Shown piece after piece: positions 33,549 through 39,776 of a stretch of DNA of 39,776 bases. The notes under the pieces are model-generated. The model saw only the letters and a list, made by a program, of their open reading frames with translations, ran no database searches and had not been told where the DNA came from. This DNA is from an uncultured Bacilli bacterium (lineage in GTDB: Bacteria; Bacillota_I; Bacilli_A; RF39; UBA660). The stretch is taken from NCBI GenBank assembly GCA_934183705.1, contig CAKPSW010000002.1:1-39776 (forward strand), given 5' to 3'. How positions within the stretch are numbered: the first letter of the stretch is position 1; the number at the start of each line of letters is the position of its first letter. Made by a program: the position numbers and the translations under genes.

Positions 33549-33610
33549 ATAAATATCATGTTTAAGAAGTTATAGTCTTTTGCATAATTATAATGGAAAG
33601 GTGAGATAGA

Positions 33611-35290
33611 ATGAAAAAATTAAAATTATTCTTATTTGCTCTAACACTAGTCTTTATAACAAGCACTACTGTTTTAGCAGAATCAAAATGGGATACAATA
33701 CAGCCAGTAAAACAAACAACATCTGATGGTATAGATATTGAATATCAAACCAAAGTAGAATTTCAATATAAGTGCTACGACAATTATGGAGAAGAAATAT
33801 GTCAGAAAATTGGCGTAGATGCTTCTGTAGATGTTACAATAATAATCCCAAGTAATTACAATAAAGATACTATTGTAATTGCTCCAGAAGTACTTCAAGA
33901 ACTTGCAAGACAAAATCAAGAACAACTATTATTAGAAAGCGGTGAATATTTACAATTAAATAATTCACTAGAGCCAGGAGATAATATCAAAGTAAATCTA
34001 ACAATTATAAATAATTCTAGATATACATATACTTATGATGAAAAATCATTTGATATATTTCCAGTAGAGAATACTACATTCACAAGAGGAGACACAAACA
34101 CTACATTTAATGGATTAAACATAGGTGAAGGCTATATAACATATCGTTTAGCTAATCCAGCATTAAAAGCTCTAGGATTAGAAAGAAATAATAAAGTTAC
34201 AGACGAAAAGATAGATACCGCTTTAAAAAAATTAAAAGATACAAATGGTAATCAAAAATATCCAAATGGTATTAATGATTTAGCAAAATATTATGTAGAT
34301 TACTATAATGCAAAATATAATACCAATCACACAAGACTAGATGAGTTTAGCTATGGAGTAATAAGAGAAATACTAGGATATAATGATACCATCGAAAGGG
34401 TTAGTAGAAATATAGGGAATTTCCCTACCTTATATAATGCCTTCCAAGTATACAAAGACAAATTCAAACAAGATGAAAATAATAAAGGAAAGATAGCAAA
34501 TCAAACAGCAGTATTAGAGTATGCTGGCTTTAAAGGAATTGACTCAAATGATACATTTGCTAATTTTGCCAAATACGAATATAGCAAAATGTGTGGTGAA
34601 GAAGTAACATCATTTGATACAATGTGTGAAGAAGCCCAAGATGAATTCTTCGCTAATTATGGTAGTGAAATGTCACCATATATACTAGAAACAAACGAAG
34701 ATATCTTAAATTTATCATACAATTACTTCTATAATAAAAACTTTTCACTAGGATTAGAAGATGATGAAATAACTGATGCCGATTCAAATAAATATTCTAT
34801 TGGAGAATATATGAGAGATGAAGAAAAAGGCGAAGATACCATAAAAGAACAAATAGGATTATTAGAAAGCAATACAACAAATGACTTAAAAATGACTTTT
34901 TATATAAATGGAGCCTATACATGTAATGCTTACTTAGGATATTACTTTATGACTAACATGCAATTATCATATAGTGCCCTAAAAGGAACTCTAGTAGTAA
35001 ATCATGTTGATAGTGATGGTAATAAACTTACTGAAGAAGTAACAACTACAGATTTAGTAGGCAATGAATATATTACTGAAAAGAAAGACTTTGAGGGATA
35101 TACATTTATCACAGTAGAAGGAGAACCAAAAGGAACATATATAGATGGAACAATAAGAGTAACATACTACTATGATAAAAACACTGGAACAGGTAACATC
35201 GAAGTATTACCACCACAAACAGGCTTTAATGGAAACAATGTAACTACTACAAACGTAGAAACTATAACATTATATAAAAAAGAAGACTAA
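33611..35290 (+). CDS. MucBP-domain surface protein with incomplete sorting signal
   Basis: 559 residues: signal peptide (about 1-23, ending TVLAE), a unique region of about 430 residues that I do not recognise, with four Cys in the central part (SKMCGEE; DTMCEEA and others), then a MucBP-like domain (about 456-530: LVVNHVDSDGNKL, YEGYTF-like DFEGYTFITVEGEPKG, VTYYYDKNTG). LPPQTG at 533-538 resembles a sortase motif, but the 21-residue tail is polar until LYKKED and lacks the membrane helix that sorting needs. It is probably released or held non-covalently. The leader upstream is structured. Role likely adhesion, by the domain. Confidence 0.82.
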   Translation: MKKLKLFLFALTLVFITSTTVLAESKWDTIQPVKQTTSDGIDIEYQTKVEFQYKCYDNYGEEICQKIGVDASVDVTIIIPSNYNKDTIVIAPEVLQELARQNQEQLLLESGEYLQLNNSLEPGDNIKVNLTIINNSRYTYTYDEKSFDIFPVENTTFTRGDTNTTFNGLNIGEGYITYRLANPALKALGLERNNKVTDEKIDTALKKLKDTNGNQKYPNGINDLAKYYVDYYNAKYNTNHTRLDEFSYGVIREILGYNDTIERVSRNIGNFPTLYNAFQVYKDKFKQDENNKGKIANQTAVLEYAGFKGIDSNDTFANFAKYEYSKMCGEEVTSFDTMCEEAQDEFFANYGSEMSPYILETNEDILNLSYNYFYNKNFSLGLEDDEITDADSNKYSIGEYMRDEEKGEDTIKEQIGLLESNTTNDLKMTFYINGAYTCNAYLGYYFMTNMQLSYSALKGTLVVNHVDSDGNKLTEEVTTTDLVGNEYITEKKDFEGYTFITVEGEPKGTYIDGTIRVTYYYDKNTGTGNIEVLPPQTGFNGNNVTTTNVETITLYKKED

Positions 35291-35292
35291 AT

Positions 35293-35320
35293 AAAAATGT
35301 CAGAACATTCTGACATTTTT
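35293..35320. terminator. Two-way terminator between MucBP gene and lexA
   Basis: AAAAATGTCAGA (35293-35304) pairs with TCTGACATTTTT (35309-35320), loop ACAT. A and T tracts lie on both sides. Confidence 0.88.
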
Positions 35321-35327
35321 TATTTAT

Positions 35328-35963
35328 TTAAAATTTTCTATATAATCCAATAGCCTTACCAAGAATAGTAGCCTCTTTTAAAATAATAGGTAACATATAG
35401 TCATTCTCAGGTTGTAATCTAATATAATCCTTCTCTTTAAAAAATCTCTTAATAGTAACTTGATTCTCTTCATCCATAGCTACTACAATATCCCCATTTT
35501 TAGCATTATTACATCTTTCTACAATAACAATATCCTTATCATATATACCGGCATTAATCATAGAATCACCAGATACCTTAATAGTAAACACTTCTTTTCT
35601 TTTAGGAAGTAAGTAACTAGGAAGACTAATAACCTCATCAGGAACTTCAATAGCCTCAATAGGATTACCTGCCGTTACCTTTCCAAGAAGAGGAACTGTT
35701 ACAACATTATCGCTCTTATTTTCATATTCATTAGGTACTTGAAGTTCAAGAAGATGATTACTTCCTTTACCTCTTTTTAAATATCCCTTCTCAATAAGTT
35801 TTTGAACATGTACATGAGCCGTAGCAGGTGAACTCAAACTAAAATGTGCTGATATCTCTCTAATAGAAGGAGGATATTTTTTATCTGCTGAAAACTTTTT
35901 TATATAATCAAGTATATCCTTTTGTCTTTTAGTTAATTTAGATTCATTTTTTACTTTTATCAT
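35328..35963 (-). CDS. lexA: SOS repressor LexA
   Basis: 211-residue repressor of the DNA damage response. The N-terminal winged helix (LTKRQKDILDYI; PPSIREISAHFSLSSPATAHVHVQ) binds SOS boxes. The C-terminal S24 peptidase domain has the self-cleavage site Ala98-Gly99 (KVTAGNP), catalytic Ser134 (SGDSM) and Lys172 (VTIKRF). All residues for RecA-stimulated self-cleavage are present. AAAGGAG precedes ATG 35963. Divergent from the 43-residue membrane protein, as lexA is from yneA in Bacillus. An SOS-like box overlaps its -35. Confidence 0.97.
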   Translation of the reverse strand: MIKVKNESKLTKRQKDILDYIKKFSADKKYPPSIREISAHFSLSSPATAHVHVQKLIEKGYLKRGKGSNHLLELQVPNEYENKSDNVVTVPLLGKVTAGNPIEAIEVPDEVISLPSYLLPKRKEVFTIKVSGDSMINAGIYDKDIVIVERCNNAKNGDIVVAMDEENQVTIKRFFKEKDYIRLQPENDYMLPIILKEATILGKAIGLYRKF

Positions 35964-35984
35964 AAAATGCTCCTTTCATATATA

Positions 35985-36013
35985 ATGTTAACATACAAAA
36001 TGTAAAATGTCAA
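35985..36013 (-). promoter_or_regulatory. Promoter of lexA
   Basis: Minus strand TTGACA, 17 bases, TAACAT. Confidence 0.68.
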
Positions 36014-36024
36014 ACAAATATTCG
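36011..36024 (-). promoter_or_regulatory. Candidate SOS box at the lexA promoter
   Basis: Minus strand CGAATATTTGTTTG, matching Gram-positive CGAACnnnnGTTCG except for the two C positions, which are both T. It overlaps the -35 by three bases, fitting lexA autoregulation. Confidence 0.5.
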
Positions 36025-36043
36025 CTTTTTATTAAAATATATA

Positions 36044-36072
36044 TTGACACGAACAATAGTACGTGTTATAAT
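36044..36072 (+). promoter_or_regulatory. Consensus promoter of the 43-residue membrane protein
   Basis: TTGACA (36044-36049), 17 bases, TATAAT (36067-36072): both hexamers are perfect, the strongest-looking promoter in the window, as expected of a gene held off by a repressor. Confidence 0.85.
36050..36063 (+). promoter_or_regulatory. Candidate SOS box between -35 and -10
   Basis: CGAACAATAGTACG, one base from CGAACnnnnGTTCG, filling most of the spacer of the promoter. LexA here would block RNA polymerase. Confidence 0.65.
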
Positions 36073-36098
36073 GTTAATGTAAGAAAGGGATGATAGAT

Positions 36099-36230
36099 AT
36101 GAAAATTCTAAAGAAAAACAAAGGAGTACTAATCTTCTATTTACTACTAGTAGTTATAACTTTAGCGGTAGTAGAAAGAAACGAAGAAAATATTAATATG
36201 GAAAACCGTTATGTCTATCTTATAAGATAG
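36099..36230 (+). CDS. SOS-controlled small membrane protein, 43 residues
   Basis: ATG 36099 with GGGATGAT upstream. The product starts MKILKKNKGVLIFYLLL: basic N-terminus, one transmembrane helix (about 10-25, VLIFYLLLVVITLAVV) and a short polar tail ending RYVYLIR. Its place, divergent from lexA behind an SOS-like box, is that of yneA, the SOS-induced division inhibitor of Bacillus. YneA is about 100 residues with a LysM domain, which this lacks; SidA-type inhibitors of other bacteria are similarly tiny membrane proteins. Division inhibition is inference. It is followed by its own terminator. Confidence 0.68.
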   Translation: MKILKKNKGVLIFYLLLVVITLAVVERNEENINMENRYVYLIR

Positions 36231-36239
36231 ATTTTTTTT
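36214..36239 (+). terminator. Terminator of the 43-residue gene
   Basis: TCTATCT-TATA-AGATAGA followed by seven T. The stop codon is within the stem. Confidence 0.85.
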
Positions 36240-36247
36240 AATACCTC

Positions 36248-36276
36248 TTTTCAAAACCACAAAAATGTATTATAAT
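36248..36276 (+). promoter_or_regulatory. Promoter of the unknown gene at 36302
   Basis: TTTTCA (36248-36253), 17 bases, TATAAT (36271-36276). Confidence 0.6.
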
Positions 36277-36301
36277 ATATATACGAAGAGGAAGGGTAAT
36301 T

Positions 36302-37105
36302 ATGAATGATAAAAAAGTCAATAAATTAGTAATCTTCTCTGCAATATTTTTAGTAATGTCAGGAGTAGTACTATATTATATATTTGAAAGACAAGGTTAT
36401 GATAATAAAGGAGAGAGAAATTACGTAAACTATAGTGTGAGTGATTATGTAGTAACAACTCCAGTAATTTTCAGTGGATATGAAAACTTCTATAGTAGCA
36501 TAAACGTATCAAAATTAGATATAACAAACATCGATCCCGAAGTAACCAAAGATTTCATAAATGAAGAGAAAGAATTGTTAAATTATATTTCAGGTTATTA
36601 TAACAACGTTATGCCAAAAGAAGGATATACTCCAGTAAACACCGCTACAAGTAATATAAAGACTCAAATAAATGGAGCAGTCCTATCAATATTTTATCAA
36701 ATGAATATAAATTTAGATGAAAACCTATTTGAAGATAACAAAAAAAGCTATATAGTAACAACAAATATTGATTTAGCAGCCGAAAGAGAATTAACAGTGG
36801 ATGATTTACTTACCAAATATAATTACACCAAAAAATACATATCAGAAAAAATATTCGAAGAAGACGTTCTAATAGGTAATGGTGAAGTAGTAATAGATAA
36901 AAATACCAATATCTCATTAACAAAACAAGACATTGAAAAAAGAAAAGAAGAATATATAAACAGAATAACAGATGAATTTAATAATATAATTAAAGTGTAT
37001 ATAGAAAACAATTATCTAACCCTAGTTTACGATAAAAAAGAACTAAATAACTTGTTTTTCGATAACAAATTCAATACCGATATAAAAATAAGATACTTAA
37101 AATAA
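36302..37105 (+). CDS. Unknown membrane-anchored protein, 267 residues
   Basis: One N-terminal transmembrane helix (about 8-28, LVIFSAIFLVMSGVVLYYIF), the rest outside. The ectodomain alternates strand-like and helical parts (VYIENNYLTLVYDKKELNNLFF; IVTTNIDLAAERELTVDDLL), a layout seen in DUF3298/DUF4163-type proteins. I could not match it to them by motif, so no family is assigned. ATG 36302 follows GAAGGG. A second unknown gene follows 21 bases later, probably in the same transcript. Confidence 0.68.
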   Translation: MNDKKVNKLVIFSAIFLVMSGVVLYYIFERQGYDNKGERNYVNYSVSDYVVTTPVIFSGYENFYSSINVSKLDITNIDPEVTKDFINEEKELLNYISGYYNNVMPKEGYTPVNTATSNIKTQINGAVLSIFYQMNINLDENLFEDNKKSYIVTTNIDLAAERELTVDDLLTKYNYTKKYISEKIFEEDVLIGNGEVVIDKNTNISLTKQDIEKRKEEYINRITDEFNNIIKVYIENNYLTLVYDKKELNNLFFDNKFNTDIKIRYLK

Positions 37106-37126
37106 ATATTATAAGGAGGTGATAAT

Positions 37127-37501
37127 ATGGATAGTAAAGAAAAATACAAAATAAAAACTATTCCATTAGTAGTATGTGTAGAAGATAAAGAAAAGCACTA
37201 TCATTTCAAAGATAATTTAAGTAGAGAAGAAATCAAAAATATCTCTTGCGAGCCAAGAATGCTATGGGATTTCGGCAGTGATATCTACTTTGCTGAACTA
37301 CCATTAACATATAGAGGTAGTCAAATAAGTCATAATCTTTTCTATATCTATGATGAATTAACAAAGGAAGAACAAGAAAAATATAAAGAAAGAACATATA
37401 TCGTAGAAACAACAAGACCAAATGTCGTTACAATCTATGATAAAAAAGAAGTAGTAAAAACAAATAAAAAAACTAAGAAGAGAACTAAAAATAAAAAATA
37501 G
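37127..37501 (+). CDS. Unknown cytoplasmic protein, 124 residues
   Basis: No signal or membrane segment. It contains short strands (TIPLVVCVED; RTYIVETTRPNVVTIYD), a Trp/Phe-rich middle (PRMLWDFGSDIYFAELPLTYRGSQ) and an extremely basic tail (KKTKKRTKNKK), which suggests nucleic-acid or ribosome contact. Family not recognised. The ribosome-binding site AAGGAGGTGAT is a full match to the 16S anti-SD, implying strong translation. It ends in a terminator directly before spoIVFA. Confidence 0.65.
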   Translation: MDSKEKYKIKTIPLVVCVEDKEKHYHFKDNLSREEIKNISCEPRMLWDFGSDIYFAELPLTYRGSQISHNLFYIYDELTKEEQEKYKERTYIVETTRPNVVTIYDKKEVVKTNKKTKKRTKNKK

Positions 37502-37512
37502 TTCTTTTTTTT
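37481..37512 (+). terminator. Terminator before spoIVFA
   Basis: AGAACTA (37481-37487) with TAGTTCT (37499-37505), 11-base loop, then T residues. The stop codon of the unknown gene is in the right arm. Confidence 0.7.
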
Positions 37513-37544
37513 CTAACTCTTCATATATTTTACTGGTGATAATT

Positions 37545-38153
37545 ATGCATAATATAGATAAAGAAAAATATAAAAAATATCTAAACAAAACAAACAAAAA
37601 AGAAGAAGAACACAAAACAAAAAAATACCTAAAAAATCTTTTAATAAGAATAACAATAGTTCTAATAATATTCATATCATTAGCTATTGCCACTAAAACA
37701 AATGAAAACTTTAAAGAAGTTATTCATAAATACCTATATACAGAAGACATATCATTTACCAAAATAAAAAAAGCCTATAACAAATATCTAGGAGGAATAA
37801 TACCATTAAAAAAAGAAGTAAATACTGAAAAAGTATTTAACGAAAAATTAAAATACAACTCTTCATCAATCTACTATGACGGTGTAAAATTAGATGTTGA
37901 AGAAAATTATTTAGTGCCTTCTTTAGAAGAAGGAATGGTCGTTTTTATAGGGGATAAAGAATTCTACGGTAAAACAATAATTATAGAAGACTTAAATGGT
38001 GTATATTACTGGTATGGTAATATAAGCATCACTTCCCTAAAACTATATGATTACATAGAAAAAGGAAGCTTCATAGGAGAAGCAGATAAAACACTATATA
38101 TGGTTTTTAGCAAAGACGATAAATACTTAGATTATGAAGACTATATTAAATAA
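37545..38153 (+). CDS. spoIVFA: SpoIVFA-like membrane protein (degenerate M23)
   Basis: 202 residues: Lys-rich cytoplasmic N-terminus, one membrane helix (about 35-52, ITIVLIIFISLAIAT), then a LytM-like beta domain (VPSLEEGMVVFIGDKEFYGKTI in two parts, GVYYWYGNI, IEKGSFIGEAD, LYMVFSKDDKYLDYEDYI). The zinc histidines of active M23 enzymes are absent, as in SpoIVFA, which holds the SpoIVFB protease inactive in the outer forespore membrane. Assignment rests mainly on the next genes: spoIVFB-rplU-prp-rpmA is the Bacillus order. ATG 37545 follows GGTGAT; a GTG at 37536 lies inside that site. It overlaps spoIVFB by 20 bases. Confidence 0.78.
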   Translation: MHNIDKEKYKKYLNKTNKKEEEHKTKKYLKNLLIRITIVLIIFISLAIATKTNENFKEVIHKYLYTEDISFTKIKKAYNKYLGGIIPLKKEVNTEKVFNEKLKYNSSSIYYDGVKLDVEENYLVPSLEEGMVVFIGDKEFYGKTIIIEDLNGVYYWYGNISITSLKLYDYIEKGSFIGEADKTLYMVFSKDDKYLDYEDYIK

Positions 38154-38904
38154 AATAAAGTTTCATTACACTTTCATAATTGTTGCCATAGGTTTTATCC
38201 TAACTGGATACTTCTCAAACATAATTATTTTCACCAGCATAATAATTATTCATGAATTAGGTCACTATTTAGTAGGAATATATTATAACTATAAAGTAGA
38301 CAAAATAACAATCTATCCATATGGTGGAATAACCAAATTTACCACCCTAATAAATACAAGTATCAATAAAGACCTAATGATATCCATATCAGGTCTTATT
38401 ATGCAATCCATATACTATATAATAATAACCATATTATATACAAATGGTTATATAAGAGAATACATATATAACTCATTTACCCTCTATCACAATAGTATTC
38501 TCTTTTTTAATATATTACCAATAATACCATTAGATGGCTCAAAAATAATAAACCTTATACTATCAAAATATATTCACTATAAATTAGCGGATAAACTAAC
38601 TATAGCAATATCTTTAATAACCATTATAATATTACTAGAAGGTAGAGTCTTTGAATACAATTATAGCTTTATAATGATATTAGGACTCCTTATGAAAAAC
38701 ATTTATACCTCTTATCAAAATATAGAATATACCTATAATAAATTCATCTTAGAAAGATACCTATATAACATTGAATACAAGAAGAAAAAAATAATCAAAG
38801 ACAAAGATCACATGTATAAAAATAAAACCCATTATTTCAATATAAATAAAAAATTAATAAAAGAAAAAGACTATTTAAATAGCTTATATAACAAAGTAAA
38901 GTAA
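38134..38904 (+). CDS. spoIVFB: SpoIVFB-like intramembrane metalloprotease (S2P/M50)
   Basis: Site-2-type zinc protease, which in Bacillus cleaves pro-sigmaK in the mother cell. Of 256 residues, membrane helices are at about 11-48, 82-102, 118-135 and 150-185. The zinc/catalytic motif HELGH is at 40-44 and the third ligand is in NILPIIPLDG (126-135, Asp134). A C-terminal soluble, very Lys/Tyr-rich tail (about 195-256) takes the place of the CBS domain of SpoIVFB. It overlaps its presumed partner upstream by 20 bases. sigK itself is not in the window. Confidence 0.88.
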   Translation: MKTILNKIKFHYTFIIVAIGFILTGYFSNIIIFTSIIIIHELGHYLVGIYYNYKVDKITIYPYGGITKFTTLINTSINKDLMISISGLIMQSIYYIIITILYTNGYIREYIYNSFTLYHNSILFFNILPIIPLDGSKIINLILSKYIHYKLADKLTIAISLITIIILLEGRVFEYNYSFIMILGLLMKNIYTSYQNIEYTYNKFILERYLYNIEYKKKKIIKDKDHMYKNKTHYFNINKKLIKEKDYLNSLYNKVK

Positions 38905-38931
38905 CTTTTTAAAGAAAAGAATAACATTTGT

Positions 38932-38960
38932 TTGACTAATATACATTTTTATGATAAAAT
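38932..38960 (+). promoter_or_regulatory. Promoter of rplU-prp-rpmA
   Basis: TTGACT (38932-38937), 17 bases, TAAAAT (38955-38960), extended -10 TG. Confidence 0.75.
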
Positions 38961-38966
38961 TAATAT

Positions 38967-39060
38967 TGTTTTAAAGACCTCGAGTTGAAATTACTCAACC
39001 ACATCAAAAAGGTAAAAGTTCACTTGTGACACCTTAAGAGTGAGTCTTAAAATAAAATGT
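38967..39060 (+). promoter_or_regulatory. L21 leader (ribosomal-protein autoregulatory RNA)
   Basis: A three-way-junction design: closing stem AAGAC (38974-38978) with GTCTT (39044-39048); hairpin GTTGA (38984-38988) with TCAAC (38995-38999); hairpin AAGGT (39009-39013) with ACCTT (39031-39035). It lies between the promoter and rplU, where Bacillota carry the L21 leader to which L21 (or L21/L27) is thought to bind. Confidence 0.78.
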
Positions 39061-39074
39061 AAGGAGGTAAGAAA

Positions 39075-39371
39075 ATGAAAGCAATTATTGAAACTGGTGG
39101 AAAACAATACTATGTTTCTGAAGGAGATGCTATCTACGTTGAAAAACTAGAAGGTAAAGAAGGAGACAAAGTTGTTTTTGATAAAGTCTTAATGGCTAAT
39201 GGTGTAGTAGGTAATCCTTATGTTGGAACTAAAGTTGAAGGAGTTATTGTTAAACAAGGAAAACAAAGAAAAATAACTATCTTTAGATATAAGCCAAATA
39301 AGAAATCTACTAGAGTTAAAAAAGGACATAGACAACCATATACTAAAGTAGAGATAAAAAAGATCAAATAA
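39075..39371 (+). CDS. rplU: 50S ribosomal protein L21
   Basis: 98 residues, near the usual 102. It starts [17 protein letters not shown] after Met, with [25 protein letters not shown] (in two parts) as the 23S rRNA-binding signature. AAGGAGG lies 10 bases upstream. The L21 leader RNA precedes it. It opens the rplU-prp-rpmA operon. Confidence 0.97.
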   Translation: MKAIIETGGKQYYVSEGDAIYVEKLEGKEGDKVVFDKVLMANGVVGNPYVGTKVEGVIVKQGKQRKITIFRYKPNKKSTRVKKGHRQPYTKVEIKKIK

Positions 39372-39380
39372 GGTGGTTTT

Positions 39381-39707
39381 ATGATTAAAGTAAAACTAAT
39401 AAAAAATAATAATCAAATAAAAAAGATTATTATAAAAGGACATGCTATGTATGCTGATTATGGTAAAGACATCGTTTGTGCTGCTGTATCTAGTACGATT
39501 ATAACCTCAGTAAATATATCATTATCAATAGATAGTAAATCATTATCATATATAGATAAAAAAGGATTAGAAATAGAAGTAAAAAAAGATGATATTATCA
39601 CTACAAAAATCATAAATACTATGATATCTAATTTATACAAGTTAGAAAAAGCATATCCTAACAATATAAAAATCAAGGAGGAAAATAATGAAATTAATGC
39701 AATTTAA
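39381..39707 (+). CDS. prp: Ribosomal-processing cysteine protease Prp
   Basis: Removes the N-terminal extension of ribosomal protein L27. The 108-residue product has the catalytic pair His21 and Cys33 in the signature GHAMYADYGKDIVCAAVS (20-37). It lies between rplU and rpmA as in other Bacillota (B. subtilis ysxB). Its substrate, with a recognisable cleavage site, is the next gene, which it overlaps by 20 bases. AAGGTGG upstream. Confidence 0.95.
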   Translation: MIKVKLIKNNNQIKKIIIKGHAMYADYGKDIVCAAVSSTIITSVNISLSIDSKSLSYIDKKGLEIEVKKDDIITTKIINTMISNLYKLEKAYPNNIKIKEENNEINAI

Positions 39708-39776
39708 TATACAATTATTTGCCCACAAAAAAGGTCAATCATCTACTAGTAATGGAAGAGATTCAGCTGGTAGAAG
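39688..39776 (+). CDS. rpmA: 50S ribosomal protein L27, N-terminal part (3' end outside window)
   Basis: The visible 29 residues begin MKLMQFNIQLFAHKKG, then GQSSTSNGRDSAGR, the L27 start. The first 12 residues, ending in LFA, are the Bacillota-type extension that Prp removes to expose the AHKKG/HKKG tail near the peptidyl-transferase centre. AAGGAGG precedes ATG 39688. Truncated by the window edge. Confidence 0.96.
   Translation, partial: MKLMQFNIQLFAHKKGQSSTSNGRDSAGR

Noticed and set aside
33351..33575. 74-codon frame after the EnvC-like gene
   Set aside because: It overlaps the end of that gene and the promoter and hairpin of the next leader, has no ribosome-binding site, and its product is unlike any protein I know.
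37520..37530. CATATATTT before spoIVFA as a sigmaE -10 box
   Set aside because: The -35 would fall in the T-tract of the preceding terminator and does not match; A+T-rich DNA gives such matches by chance.
1..39776. CRISPR array, rRNA, integrated phage or origin of replication
   Set aside because: No regularly spaced repeats, rRNA sequence, phage genes or DnaA-box clusters were noticed on either strand.

Overview
The window is A+T-rich and uses the standard bacterial code (TGA is a stop, tryptophan is TGG). Ribosome-binding sites read AAGGAGG or GGTGAT. Promoters are mostly TTGNNN-17-TATAAT/TAAAAT, often with an extended -10 TG. The gene content (sepF, divIVA, ybeY-dgkA-cdd, era-yqzL-recO, dacB-spmA-spmB, spoIVFA-spoIVFB-rplU-prp-rpmA, lexA, queA) is that of a walled, probably spore-forming member of the Bacillota, class Bacilli. 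The base composition, phosphoketolase and abundance of unknown surface proteins fit an uncultivated gut lineage near Erysipelotrichales/RF39. That placement is inference.

Bases 1-7.5 kb: the end of pnp, then sepF-divIVA (septum and pole), then vanZ-like, ybeY, dgkA and cdd as one operon. In Bacillus, cdd is followed by era. Here a 3.3-kb cassette lies between them (about 4.2-7.5 kb). It has its own promoter, a 55-residue ORF coupled by ATGA to a 493-residue membrane-anchored surface protein, a 498-residue paralogue, and a strong terminator. The paralogue carries a short, abruptly GC-rich, AAC/GGC/TAC-rich C-terminal stretch that looks like the variable repeat of a diversity-generating retroelement. 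No reverse transcriptase or template repeat is visible in the window.

Bases 7.5-16.8 kb: era, a 29-residue YqzL-like ORF, recO and a YuiD-like gene; a convergent FemAB-type aminoacyltransferase; an operon of phosphoketolase, a coiled-coil tail-anchored protein and two DUF1292 proteins; then, leftward, an RluA-family pseudouridine synthase and an unknown gene.

Bases 16.9-24.5 kb: a stand-alone left-handed beta-helix (GlmU-C-like) protein, a J-domain protein, the sporulation operon dacB-spmA-spmB, tRNA-Leu and queA (leftward), a ZnuA-like lipoprotein that has lost its metal histidines, tRNA-Met, an unknown leftward lipoprotein, and a TetR regulator.

Bases 24.6-33.4 kb: an MMPL/RND exporter in one frame with a secreted coiled-coil module that has its own ribosome-binding site and signal peptide; ddl-ruvA-(membrane + M23 peptidase)-lipoprotein; and an EnvC-like M23 peptidase.

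Bases 33.4-39.8 kb: a MucBP surface protein with a defective sorting signal behind a structured leader; lexA (leftward), divergent from a 43-residue membrane protein whose consensus promoter contains an SOS-like box; two unknown genes; then spoIVFA-spoIVFB and the L21-Prp-L27 operon with its L21 leader. L27 carries the N-terminal extension that Prp removes, and its gene runs off the end of the window.
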